Positions 56,001 to 63,672 of a DNA stretch of 64,000 bases are shown one piece after another; position 1 is the first letter of the stretch; each line of letters opens with the position of its first letter. The position numbers were made by a program, and so were the translations under genes. The stretch comes from Gaoshiqia sediminis (GTDB taxonomy: Bacteria > Bacteroidota > Bacteroidia > Bacteroidales > Prolixibacteraceae), in NCBI RefSeq assembly GCF_025907915.1, contig NZ_JAPAAF010000001.1:62001-126000 (forward strand), written 5' to 3'. The notes below the pieces were generated by a model. That model worked only from the letters and a program-made list of their open reading frames with translations, searched no databases and was not told the origin of the DNA.

Positions 56001-56792
56001 TTTGTTGTCCCCAAAGATGTTTCGTACGCTGTGTCGCCAGGGAAGATCAACTACTACGCTCATAATGGGCTAGTCGATGCCAATGGCTATTCGGACAGTT
56101 TTTTATTTGGTGGTCCGTCGGCAAATGTTGTGAATGACGTTGCCGGTCCCGACATCCGTCTTTATCTAAATGATGAGCGTTTTCGTTCGGGAGATGAGGT
56201 TGGCACCAATCCTGTTTTGTATGCGCGTTTGGAAGATGAAACCGGCATCAATACCGTGGGTACCGGCATCGGACACGACATCACCGCGGTTATTGATGGT
56301 GACGATAGCCATGTTTTGGTGCTGAACGACTATTTTTTATCAGATATGGATAGCCATACTTCGGGTTCCCTCGTATATCCATTAACCGGCTTGAGTGCCG
56401 GCGAACATACCCTAAGGCTGAAAGTGTGGGATGTACTCAATAATTCTGCTGAAGTAGAAATTACATTCCGGATTACCGATGCGCTTGAAATTGAAGAGGT
56501 TATTTGTTACCCGAACCCATTGTCCGATTTCACAAACTTTAAATTTAAGCACAACCGTCCGGATGAGACGCTGGATGCCCGGGTGGAGATCTATGATTAT
56601 TCGGGAAGTATGCTGGATGTCATTCAAGAGCGGTTACGTTCAGCTGGCAACGAAAGCCTCCCGATGGTATGGCAGGTGAGTGACAGCCAGGTGCTGGTGC
56701 GGAGCGGCGCCTATTTGTACCGGATTGTGGTGGTCGCGCTCGATGGAGCTACCACCTCAAAAACCGGCAGAATGATCATTTTACGACAATAG
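53067..56792 (+). CDS. porU: Type IX secretion system C-terminal signal peptidase/sortase PorU
   Basis: PorU cuts the C-terminal signal from T9SS cargo and links it to lipid. ATG 53067 (or 53073) is chosen, because the frame's first codon 53061 is TTG; 1241 residues. A signal peptide (to about LAALGQ) is followed by a beta-rich N-terminal half and a C25 (gingipain-like) peptidase domain: KYVLLLGDGSYDNRNLL, LILNYIGHAN (His755) and VTATCEISRFD (Cys789), so the Cys-His dyad is intact. The last 85 residues (from about VICYPNPLSDFTNFKF) form a type A T9SS sorting domain. It is followed by porV and divergent from gldJ. Confidence 0.93.
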   Translation: MLMKKFVPVLILLMWLITLAALGQRRVLDWATESGPENRQHLVLSNASWSNDGFPVYVESVPLSGFGQRVRLVNLQFEPTEVGNNYQPGCFSEELNVKINYTLSQHQPQAWIEVVPFIAENGQLQKLVSFELEYYEERQLVEKKQKNWQASSVLATGKWIKLKAVERGIYKVTYSQLRNWGLEPAQVCLYGNGGFMLPKMNDEDFYDDLVQNPVWHGKDKNNNDCLFFYATGTIRWTFYKSNNVFKHQRNEYADYACYYLSDQGTPRYVDSSPAETAEFTHEVVNFLDYRLYEEEKENLIHSGNRWFGDRFQDGQTRDYSFVLENVDNSRPVNVYMEGAGRSAGSSSLAVYYDQVLRAQMNFQSVQTGDPIGPYASINQTRFQLDGDTRDLSLNLRYQAAGNSASGWLDYIEVNFFRALTVGHSPLFFRDAERIGPGNVALFKINSPGNNLQVWEVTDFVDPKSVPYEQTGSLVQFSATADMLREYVAFYPDGEIPEPEIVGEVPNQNLHQDIVPDMIIITHPDFLSGAHELANFHRQSDQLRVAVVTPDLIYNEFSGGLPDAAGIRNYLRMCYDRSNAGSGNLKYVLLLGDGSYDNRNLLGKGYNFIPTYQSENSLLPTASFVTDDFFVLLDPGEGDYIGAIDLGIGRIPARTMDEVSAVVQKIKNYSSVNSLGNWRNVVCFIGDDEDANTHMVQSESLADAVNLTNPALFADKIYFDAWPEKSTPAGDQYPGVNEVINNRVKEGALILNYIGHANELALAHEKVLGINDIDQWQNFNRLPVFVTATCEISRFDGDENSGGEHILFNPYGGGIGLFSTTRVVYSNPNFILNSEFYKHIFSRGEGGKILALGEVMKRTKNGINTGTNKRNFTLLGDPALRLALPNYQVVTKTINGHPPGEMTEPIGPLSNVTVTGEIIDQAGNLLPDFNGEIIPVVYDKQDTVKTLGNGGNDPFTYKVRNNIIFKGMATVTNGRFSFSFVVPKDVSYAVSPGKINYYAHNGLVDANGYSDSFLFGGPSANVVNDVAGPDIRLYLNDERFRSGDEVGTNPVLYARLEDETGINTVGTGIGHDITAVIDGDDSHVLVLNDYFLSDMDSHTSGSLVYPLTGLSAGEHTLRLKVWDVLNNSAEVEITFRITDALEIEEVICYPNPLSDFTNFKFKHNRPDETLDARVEIYDYSGSMLDVIQERLRSAGNESLPMVWQVSDSQVLVRSGAYLYRIVVVALDGATTSKTGRMIILRQ

Positions 56793-56850
56793 CAGCGGGG
56801 TGAAATACTAATTCTCCATCTCGTGCGTTCTCAAAATTAGTTTTCCCGCC

Positions 56851-56881
56851 TTGGGAACTCGCCAACAATGGTTTATATTTG
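56851..56881 (+). promoter_or_regulatory. Promoter of porV-ispF
   Basis: TTG (56851-56853), 20 bases, TATATTTG (56874-56881): a canonical Bacteroidota promoter. The start codon lies only 18 bases further (56900), so the leader is very short. Confidence 0.7.
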
Positions 56882-56899
56882 CAACTTTTTACAAATCAA

Positions 56900-58081
56900 A
56901 TGAATAAAATGAAACAACGATTAGCGGTTATCGCAGCAATTATCGGGTTTGGCTGTTTGGCGCAACAGGCCGTTGCACAAACATCAACGTCGGGGGCAAA
57001 CACAATTTCGACAGCTGTTCCCTTTTTGTCCATCGCTCCCGATTCCCGGGCAGGCGCCATGGGGGACGCCGGTGTGGCCACTTCGCCTGATATGAATTCT
57101 CAGCACTGGAACCCGGCTAAATATGCTTTTATTGAAAGTGAATTGGGTGTGGGGCTTTCTTATACCCCCTGGTTGCGTAACCTGGTGGACGATATTAACC
57201 TGGCCTATTTGTCGGGATACAAGAAACTGGATGACATGCAGACACTGAGCGCCTCCTTGCTCTATTTTTCGTTGGGTGAAATCACTTTTATGGATAATTT
57301 TGGCAACTATCAGGGCTTGCAAAATCCCAACGAATTTGCCGTTGATGTGGCTTATACCCGTTTGTTGTCCGATCAGTTTTCCGGTTCGGTGGCTTTGCGG
57401 TACATCCGTTCCGACCTTACCGGTGGCCAATTAATTAACGGTGTGGAATCGCATGCAGGAACCTCCTTTGCTGCGGATATCGCATTTTACTACCGCAACG
57501 AAATACGTGTCAACCGGAAAGAATCTGTTTTTTCAGTCGGGGTCAATATTTCCAATGTCGGGAACAAAATTTCATACACCGATGGCATGACAAAGGACTT
57601 CATCCCCACGAACTTGCGACTGGGGGTTGCCTACGAAACCGAGCTGGATCAATACAATACGCTGACTTTTGCCGTGGATTTGAACAAGTTGCTTGTGCCA
57701 ACTCCTACTCCGGCTTCCATAGATGCAGATGGCGTGATTGTTGGCGGTGGCTTCAGCCAGGACAAATCAGTGGTGGGTGGTATGTTCAGCTCGTTTAGCG
57801 ATGCCCCGGGCGGTTTCAAGGAAGAGCTTCAGGAAGTAAATATTTCGATGGGTCTCGAATATTGGTACAACCGCCAGTTTGCCCTTCGTGCAGGTTACTT
57901 TTACGAGCACGAAAACAAGGGCAACCGTAAATTTTTAACGGCTGGTGCCGGGTTGAAACTGAACGTGTTTACGCTCGATTTTTCGTACCTGTTGCCCACC
58001 GAGCGGAACCATCCGTTGGAGAACACATTGCGGTTTTCTCTTTCGTTCGATTTCGAAGCATTCAGTAACCAGCGTCGCTAA
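56900..58081 (+). CDS. porV: Type IX secretion system outer-membrane protein PorV (LptO)
   Basis: The start is ATG 56900 (MNKMKQRLAVIAAIIGFG), because the longer frame begins at a TTG that lies in the promoter. The 393-residue protein has a signal peptide to about AVAQ and a FadL-like outer-membrane beta-barrel: TAVPFLSIAPDSRAGAMGDAGVATSPD, the signature of PorV, HWNPAKYAFI and TPWLRNLVDDINLAYLSGYKK, ending in FSLSFDFEAF. PorV shuttles cargo from the SprA translocon to PorU at the cell surface. It follows porU; its stop overlaps the ispF start. Confidence 0.93.
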   Translation: MNKMKQRLAVIAAIIGFGCLAQQAVAQTSTSGANTISTAVPFLSIAPDSRAGAMGDAGVATSPDMNSQHWNPAKYAFIESELGVGLSYTPWLRNLVDDINLAYLSGYKKLDDMQTLSASLLYFSLGEITFMDNFGNYQGLQNPNEFAVDVAYTRLLSDQFSGSVALRYIRSDLTGGQLINGVESHAGTSFAADIAFYYRNEIRVNRKESVFSVGVNISNVGNKISYTDGMTKDFIPTNLRLGVAYETELDQYNTLTFAVDLNKLLVPTPTPASIDADGVIVGGGFSQDKSVVGGMFSSFSDAPGGFKEELQEVNISMGLEYWYNRQFALRAGYFYEHENKGNRKFLTAGAGLKLNVFTLDFSYLLPTERNHPLENTLRFSLSFDFEAFSNQRR

Positions 58082-58563
58082 TGGCATTTCGGGTAGGATT
58101 TGGTTACGACGTGCATAGTCTGGCCGAGGGGGAAAGCCTTTGGCTGGGCGGAATTTTGGTCCCGCACACAAAAGGGACAGTTGCCCATTCAGATGGCGAT
58201 GTGTTAATCCATGCCATTTGCGATGCCCTGCTGGGAGCTGTCAAAATGCGGGACATCGGTTTTCATTTCCCGGATACCTCTTCCGATTTTAAAAATGTTG
58301 ACAGCAAAATCCTGCTGGCTAAAGTGTATGATTTGATTCGGGGGAAAGGCTATTCCGTTGGGAATATTGATGCGACAATAGCAGCCCAGAAACCCAAGTT
58401 GAAAGATTTTATTCCGCTGATGGAAGAAACGCTGGCAGAAGTGCTGGGCGTTGATGCCGAGGCCGTTTCTGTGAAGGCGACAACCACCGAGCGGCTTGGT
58501 TTTGAAGGTCGGGAAGAAGGAATTTCGGCTTATGCGGTAGTTTTAATACAAAAAGAAAGCTAA
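58081..58563 (+). CDS. ispF: 2-C-methyl-D-erythritol 2,4-cyclodiphosphate synthase
   Basis: IspF forms the cyclic diphosphate in the MEP pathway of isoprenoid precursors. The 160-residue protein has GFGYDVHSL with zinc ligands Asp10 and His12, HSDGDVLIHAICDALLGA with His44, DIGFHFPDT and the end block TTERLGFEGREEGISAYAVVL. All ligands are present. Its ATG uses the last base of the porV TAA stop, so translation is coupled to porV. The stop lies within a terminator hairpin at 58553-58585. Confidence 0.97.
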   Translation: MAFRVGFGYDVHSLAEGESLWLGGILVPHTKGTVAHSDGDVLIHAICDALLGAVKMRDIGFHFPDTSSDFKNVDSKILLAKVYDLIRGKGYSVGNIDATIAAQKPKLKDFIPLMEETLAEVLGVDAEAVSVKATTTERLGFEGREEGISAYAVVLIQKES

Positions 58564-58585
58564 AAAGGGCTTTCTTCTTTTTTTT
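58553..58585 (+). terminator. Terminator at the end of ispF
   Basis: AAGAAAGC and GCTTTCTT form an 8-bp stem with an 8-base loop, followed by a run of T. The hairpin starts inside the last codons of ispF. Confidence 0.75.
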
Positions 58586-58610
58586 ACGATAGTTGAAAAT
58601 TTTAAATAGT

Positions 58611-58970
58611 ATGAAGAGAACTTTGGTGATTGGCGCCAGTGAGAAGCCTGAGCGCTATTCTTTTAAAGCGATCCGTGCTTTGCGTTCGCACGGGCACGAT
58701 GTGGTAGCCCTGGCGCCCCGTGCTGGGAAAGTTGAAGATGTGGCCTTTGAAACCGAAGCCAAAACATTTGAGGGCATCGATACAGTAACCTTGTATGTTG
58801 GCTCGCAAAACCAGCAGCAATACATGGAGTATGTAGTGCAACTGAAACCCCGCCGGGTAATTTTCAATCCGGGTACTGAAAATGATGCTTTCGCCGAAAA
58901 ACTGGATGAGGCCGGTATTCGCCCGGAGATTGCGTGTACCTTGGTTTTGCTAAGCACGGGGCAATACTGA
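58611..58970 (+). CDS. CoA-binding domain protein
   Basis: The 119-residue protein (start ATG 58611, since the upstream TTG is unlikely) is a small Rossmann-fold CoA-binding domain: TLVIGASEKPERYSFKAIRALRSHGHDV, ETEAKTFEGIDTVTLYVG and PRRVIFNPGTEND. Such YccU-like proteins bind CoA or acyl-CoA and have no clear reaction. Its stop overlaps the next ATG (TGATG), so it is made together with the thioredoxin-like protein. Confidence 0.85.
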   Translation: MKRTLVIGASEKPERYSFKAIRALRSHGHDVVALAPRAGKVEDVAFETEAKTFEGIDTVTLYVGSQNQQQYMEYVVQLKPRRVIFNPGTENDAFAEKLDEAGIRPEIACTLVLLSTGQY

Positions 58971-59302
58971 TGTTTGCCGAAATTGCCACTTTGGATGAAT
59001 TTCGTGAGTTGGTGGAGCTGGAGCCGGCTGTTTTGGCCTATTTCTCAACCGGTGAATGTCAGATCTGCCAGGTTTTGAAGCCAAAAGTTGAGGGGATGAT
59101 GGCGGATTGTTTTCCCAAAATACGAACCATTTATGTCGATTCGGGAGAAGCTCCGGAAGTGGCTGCCCAAAACCGGATTTTTGCTGCTCCAACCATTCTC
59201 GTGTTTTTTGAAGGGAAGGAATATTTGCGCAAAAGCCGCAGTTTTGGGATCGATGAGTTGAAAAATGAAATAAACAGGGCCTACAGCTTGTTGTTTTCCT
59301 GA
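58970..59302 (+). CDS. Thioredoxin-like protein
   Basis: The 110-residue protein (ATG 58970, overlapping the previous stop) has a thioredoxin fold with ECQIC (Cys30/Cys33) in the CxxC place and APTILVFF as the cis-Pro region. The usual WCGPC tryptophan and Gly-Pro pair are absent, so the redox potential probably differs from ordinary thioredoxin. No signal peptide is seen. It is coupled with the CoA-binding protein; a link to CoA disulfide or thiol status is only a guess. Confidence 0.8.
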   Translation: MFAEIATLDEFRELVELEPAVLAYFSTGECQICQVLKPKVEGMMADCFPKIRTIYVDSGEAPEVAAQNRIFAAPTILVFFEGKEYLRKSRSFGIDELKNEINRAYSLLFS

Positions 59303-59362
59303 TTCTTTTTTGAAAAGCAAACAAATAAAAGTTATTTTAGCACGAATGTTAATATAAACCCA

Positions 59363-61531
59363 TTGAAGCGTTTCCATTATTCATTTGTTTGTTTAATTGT
59401 CTTTCTCTTCTTTGCCGCAACCGTCAAGGCGCAGTCCCCTGCAATTGACAGCCTTGTGCAAGTGTTACCCGGACAGAAAGGAGAAGGATTGGCGCGTGTT
59501 TACCTCGAACTTTCCAAAGAATATTCCTACATCGATCCTGCCAGAACAGTTGAGTATGCGAAACTGGCCATGCCCATCATCCTCGAAAATCAAAACAAAG
59601 AACAAGAAACGTATGCCAATCTGTTGCTTGGTGCCGGCTATTTGTTTTTGGGCGACTTCGAAGCCGGTAAGAAATATACGGAAGTGGGATTGGAGCTGGC
59701 CAATGAAATCCGTCATATTGAATACACCTGCATCGGGCAGAACTCGTTGGCAGCCTATTATATGAATGTCGGGGAATATGATATGGCCGTGCAATTGTTT
59801 CATGAAACGGTGGAAAAAGCAAAGGATGCCGGATTGGAGGACCGGGCCGCTACAGCTCAGCTTAACCTTGGGTCGATCCTTACGAACAGGGGTGAACGCA
59901 CCAAAGGATTACGGCATCTGTTGGAGGCATTAGCTTATTTCGAAAAGGAGGGAAACCCGCAAATAATTGCCCGCATCCTGAATAATGTTGCCGTAAATTA
60001 TCATGCCTGGAAGGACTATGACAAGGCCCTGGAATTTTATGAAAGAACGCTGGTAACGTATCGTGAGTTGGGCGATTTCGTGGGGCAGGCTATTGTGATC
60101 AATAACATCGGCGAAATTTATAAAGACAAGAAGGAATATCAAAAGGCTTTATCATATTATCAATTGACCTTGCAGATTGCCCAAACCGCAGAGGTTGGTG
60201 ATTATTACAGCGCTTATGGCTGGATTGGTTTGGCTGAAACATACCTGTTGCTGGGCGAATACCAACTTAGCCGGGAGAATGTAAATCTGGCCTTTGCCGT
60301 ATTTGAACGCTTGAAAATGCAGGAAGGAATTGCCAATGCCAAGCTGATTCTTTCAAAAATAAATTTGGCTGAGAATAGGCTCCCGGAGGCTTTACTGGAT
60401 GTGGATGAATCGTTGGCCCTATCTGTGAAAATCGGGATTATTGATTTGGAAAAGGAAGGATATTCCGTAAAATCAGCAGTTCTGGAAAAACAAAAGCGGT
60501 ACAAAGAAGCTTTTGACATGCTAAAAATGTATGCCCAAAAGTCGGATACGTTGTACAACGAAGAGCGCACCAACGATTTTGCCCAATTGCGGTCGGAACT
60601 GGAGATGTCTGAAAAACAAAATGAAATTGAGCTTCTGCAAAAAAATAATCAAATCAAGGATCTGCAAATTAACCGCCAAAAAACGCAAACGCAATTTTTG
60701 TTTCTGACGGTTGGTCTGCTGGTTGTTGTCTCTCTGGTTATGTTTAGTTACATGAAGTCGCGCAAAAATGCCAGCGATTTGTTGCAGGAGAAAAACCGGC
60801 AAATTAACGAACAGCATGATGAATTGGTCCGGGTGAACGAGACAAAAGACAAGTTCATGTCGATCATTGGGCACGACCTGCGCAATCCGATTGGCGCGTT
60901 CAAGGATGTGCTGGATCAGTTGGCAGATTTCCCTGAAATGTTTTCGGATGAATTGCGGCAACAGATTATTCACGAACTTCGGGATGAAGCCGAGAGTACT
61001 TATTTTTTACTGGATAACCTGTTGTCGTGGGCCAAAAGTCAAAAGAACAGTATTGCCTATAAGCCTGAGCGGTTGGAATTAAGCACCTTGGTGAGCAACA
61101 CCTTTTTGCTGAATTCCAGGCTTTCGGAAAGCAAGCAAATCCGTTTACGGTCGGATGTAAATGGAGATCATGTGGCGTATGCTGACCAGAATATGACCAG
61201 CCTTATTTTGCGCAACCTGATTTCGAATGCCATCAAGTTTACCCGCGAAGGCGGAGAGGTGGCAATCACGGCAAAGGAATCCGGCGATTGGGTGACGGTT
61301 TCGGTTGCCGACACGGGTATTGGCATTTCCAGAGAACAACAGTCGCGCTTATTCAACGAAAATAATCCGATCTCCACGTACGGCACCAACCACGAGAAAG
61401 GATCCGGCCTGGGCTTGCTCTTGTGCAAAGAGTTTGTTGATATTCACGGGGGCACCCTGGCGGTTCATTCCGAACCTGGCAAAGGAAGTACATTCACCTT
61501 CACCCTGAAAAAATACAAGGACACCATTTGA
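59363..61531 (+). CDS. TPR-containing sensor histidine kinase
   Basis: The 722-residue kinase starts at TTG 59363, the only start that keeps the signal peptide (KRFHYSFVCLIVFLFFAATVKAQ). Periplasmic TPR repeats (about 30-395; AYYMNVGEYDMAVQLFHETVEKA, NNIGEIYKDKKEYQKALSYY) follow, then a coiled coil, one membrane helix (about 447-465, FLFLTVGLLVVVSLVMFSYM), HisKA with FMSIIGHDLRNPIGAFKDV (His504) and HATPase_c (LISNAIKFTREGGEVAI, ADTGIGI, GSGLGLLLCKEFV). This TPR-kinase layout is common in Bacteroidota. A response regulator is not adjacent. It ends one base before the convergent hutU stop. Confidence 0.9.
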   Translation: MKRFHYSFVCLIVFLFFAATVKAQSPAIDSLVQVLPGQKGEGLARVYLELSKEYSYIDPARTVEYAKLAMPIILENQNKEQETYANLLLGAGYLFLGDFEAGKKYTEVGLELANEIRHIEYTCIGQNSLAAYYMNVGEYDMAVQLFHETVEKAKDAGLEDRAATAQLNLGSILTNRGERTKGLRHLLEALAYFEKEGNPQIIARILNNVAVNYHAWKDYDKALEFYERTLVTYRELGDFVGQAIVINNIGEIYKDKKEYQKALSYYQLTLQIAQTAEVGDYYSAYGWIGLAETYLLLGEYQLSRENVNLAFAVFERLKMQEGIANAKLILSKINLAENRLPEALLDVDESLALSVKIGIIDLEKEGYSVKSAVLEKQKRYKEAFDMLKMYAQKSDTLYNEERTNDFAQLRSELEMSEKQNEIELLQKNNQIKDLQINRQKTQTQFLFLTVGLLVVVSLVMFSYMKSRKNASDLLQEKNRQINEQHDELVRVNETKDKFMSIIGHDLRNPIGAFKDVLDQLADFPEMFSDELRQQIIHELRDEAESTYFLLDNLLSWAKSQKNSIAYKPERLELSTLVSNTFLLNSRLSESKQIRLRSDVNGDHVAYADQNMTSLILRNLISNAIKFTREGGEVAITAKESGDWVTVSVADTGIGISREQQSRLFNENNPISTYGTNHEKGSGLGLLLCKEFVDIHGGTLAVHSEPGKGSTFTFTLKKYKDTI

Positions 61532-61532
61532 G

Positions 61533-63533
61533 TTAAAACAGGCCGTCAATCAGTTGACGGTCGGCGTGTACCGGGATGGTTACCTGCAAGGCTGGGTTTT
61601 CGGCCATCGCGCGTTTTATGGTTAAAGTGGCTGCGTTGTTTCCGGCCCAGTTTCTGCGTGCCAGGCCATTGTTTACGTCCCAGTTAAGCATTTGGCAAAG
61701 CCGTCGTTCAGCTTCCACGCTACCATCGATCGTCAGGCCGAACCCGCCGTTGATCGATTCGCCCCAGCCAACCCCGCCACCGTTGTGAATGGACACCCAG
61801 GTGGCCCCTCGGAACGAATCGCCGATGACGTTCTGGATGGCCATATCTGCTGTAAAGGCTGATCCGTCATAAATGTTGGAGGTTTCCCGATAAGGCGAAT
61901 CTGTACCTGATACGTCGTGATGATCGCGCCCCAGGACTATTGGAGCGCTGATTTCGCCTGTTCGGATAGCCTGGTTGAACGCGGTGGCAATTTTAATCCG
62001 CCCTTCAGCATCGGCATAGAGAATGCGTGCCTGGGAGCCTACGACCAATTGATTTTTGCCGGCCTCTTCAATCCAGTGAATGTTGTCTTTTAGTTGAGTT
62101 TGGATTTCGTGTGGCGCGTGTTGACTGATTTCCATCAGGACACGGGCAGCAATCCGGTCGGTTATCTCCAGGTCTGCCGGATTACACGATGTGCAAACCC
62201 AGCGGAATGGTCCAAATCCGTAATCAAAAAACAGTGGCCCCATGATGTCCTGCACGTAGGATGGGTACCTGAATTGCTTATTTTTTGTGAAAATGTTGGC
62301 GCCGGCTCGTCCAGCTTCCAGTAGGAAAGCGTTTCCGTAATCCCAGAAATACATGCCTCTTTCGGTCATTTTATTGATGGCGGCCACCTGACGGCACAAA
62401 CTTTTATAGACTTCCGCTTTAAATTCATCCGGTTTTTCGGCCATCAGTAGGTTGGCTTCGTCAAATGTTAATCCTGCCGGATAATAACCTCCCGAGAAGG
62501 GATTGTGAAGCGACGTTTGGTCAGAGCCCAGATCAATTTGAATATGTTCGGCTGCAAGCTTCTCCCACAAGTCAATCACATTGCCCTGGTACGCTATTGA
62601 AACGGCTTCTTTCTTTTGCTTCGCCCGGTCAATCCGTTGAATGAGCGTATCGAGGTCGGCATAAACTTCATCCACCCAGCCTTGTTCGTGGCGGGTTTGC
62701 ACGGCTTTCGGATTTACCTCGGCAACTACTCCGATCATGCCGGCAATTTTGGCCGCTTTGGGTTGGGCGCCCGACATGCCCCCCAATCCCGATGACACAA
62801 ATACTTTTCCGGCCATATTCGTTGCGCCCTTCAGCCGGGCGGCATTCATTACGGTAATGGTGGTGCCGTGTACAATTCCCTGCGGTCCGATATACATAAA
62901 CGATCCGGCGGTCATTTGTCCGTATTGGGTCACGCCCAAGGCATTCATCCGTTCGTAATCGTCGCGACCCGAATAGTTTGGAATGACCATGCCGTTGGTA
63001 ATTACTACGCGCGGCGCATCGGGATGGGAAGGGAATAGTCCCATCGGGTGCCCGGAGTACAACACAAGTGTTTGGTTGTCGGTCATTTCCGATAGGTATT
63101 TCATGCACAGGCGATATTGCGCCCAATTTTGGAAAACAGCTCCGTTCCCGCCATACGTAATAAGTTCGTGCGGATGTTGCGCAACGGTTTGGTCCAGGTT
63201 ATTTTGAATCATTAGCATGATGCTGGCAGCCTGCTGCGATTTGGAAGGATAATCTCCGATTGGCCTTGCCTTCATTTCATGCCTCGGACGGAAGCGGTGC
63301 ATATAGATGTGTCCGTGGGTTTTTAATTCTTCCAGAAATTCAGGTGCCAAAATGGCATGTTGGTCAGCCGGAAAATAGCGCAAGGCGTTTCTCAGCGCTT
63401 GTTTTTTTTCATCCAACGAAAGTATGTCTTTCCTCTTGGGCGCATGGTTGATGTGTGGTGCATAGAGCTGTGGCTCGGGCAAAACAGTCGGGATGCCTTT
63501 TTGTAGCTGGAGCTGAAATTCTTCTTTTGTCAT
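61533..63533 (-). CDS. hutU: Urocanate hydratase
   Basis: HutU converts urocanate to imidazolone propionate in histidine breakdown, with tightly bound NAD+ as electrophile. The start is set at ATG 63533 (MTKEEFQLQLQKGIPTVLPEP), which matches the family N-terminus; a TTG at 63581 adds 16 residues. The 666-residue protein has INHAPKRKDILS, ITYGGNGAVFQNWAQY, LYSGHPMGLFPSHPDAPR, SSGLGGMSGAQPKAAKIAG and FGPFRWVCTSCNPADLEITD. It is the longer Bacteroidota form (about 660 residues, against about 555 in many bacteria). The other hut genes are not in the window. Confidence 0.95.
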   Translation of the reverse strand: MTKEEFQLQLQKGIPTVLPEPQLYAPHINHAPKRKDILSLDEKKQALRNALRYFPADQHAILAPEFLEELKTHGHIYMHRFRPRHEMKARPIGDYPSKSQQAASIMLMIQNNLDQTVAQHPHELITYGGNGAVFQNWAQYRLCMKYLSEMTDNQTLVLYSGHPMGLFPSHPDAPRVVITNGMVIPNYSGRDDYERMNALGVTQYGQMTAGSFMYIGPQGIVHGTTITVMNAARLKGATNMAGKVFVSSGLGGMSGAQPKAAKIAGMIGVVAEVNPKAVQTRHEQGWVDEVYADLDTLIQRIDRAKQKKEAVSIAYQGNVIDLWEKLAAEHIQIDLGSDQTSLHNPFSGGYYPAGLTFDEANLLMAEKPDEFKAEVYKSLCRQVAAINKMTERGMYFWDYGNAFLLEAGRAGANIFTKNKQFRYPSYVQDIMGPLFFDYGFGPFRWVCTSCNPADLEITDRIAARVLMEISQHAPHEIQTQLKDNIHWIEEAGKNQLVVGSQARILYADAEGRIKIATAFNQAIRTGEISAPIVLGRDHHDVSGTDSPYRETSNIYDGSAFTADMAIQNVIGDSFRGATWVSIHNGGGVGWGESINGGFGLTIDGSVEAERRLCQMLNWDVNNGLARRNWAGNNAATLTIKRAMAENPALQVTIPVHADRQLIDGLF

Positions 63534-63672
63534 GACCTGGAAGTTTTGGTTCGCCTTTTGAAGAAGATAGTCTAGCGACAAAATTGCGACATTCCCCGAA
63601 AAAATGGGGTATCTTTAAGGCAGTTTTGCAACATTTACAGCACGAATAAAAATCATTGAAAAAGTTAAAAAC

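Noticed and set aside
56879-56899. TTG 56879 as the porV start
   Set aside because: It lies inside the -7 promoter element; ATG 56900 directly precedes the signal peptide.
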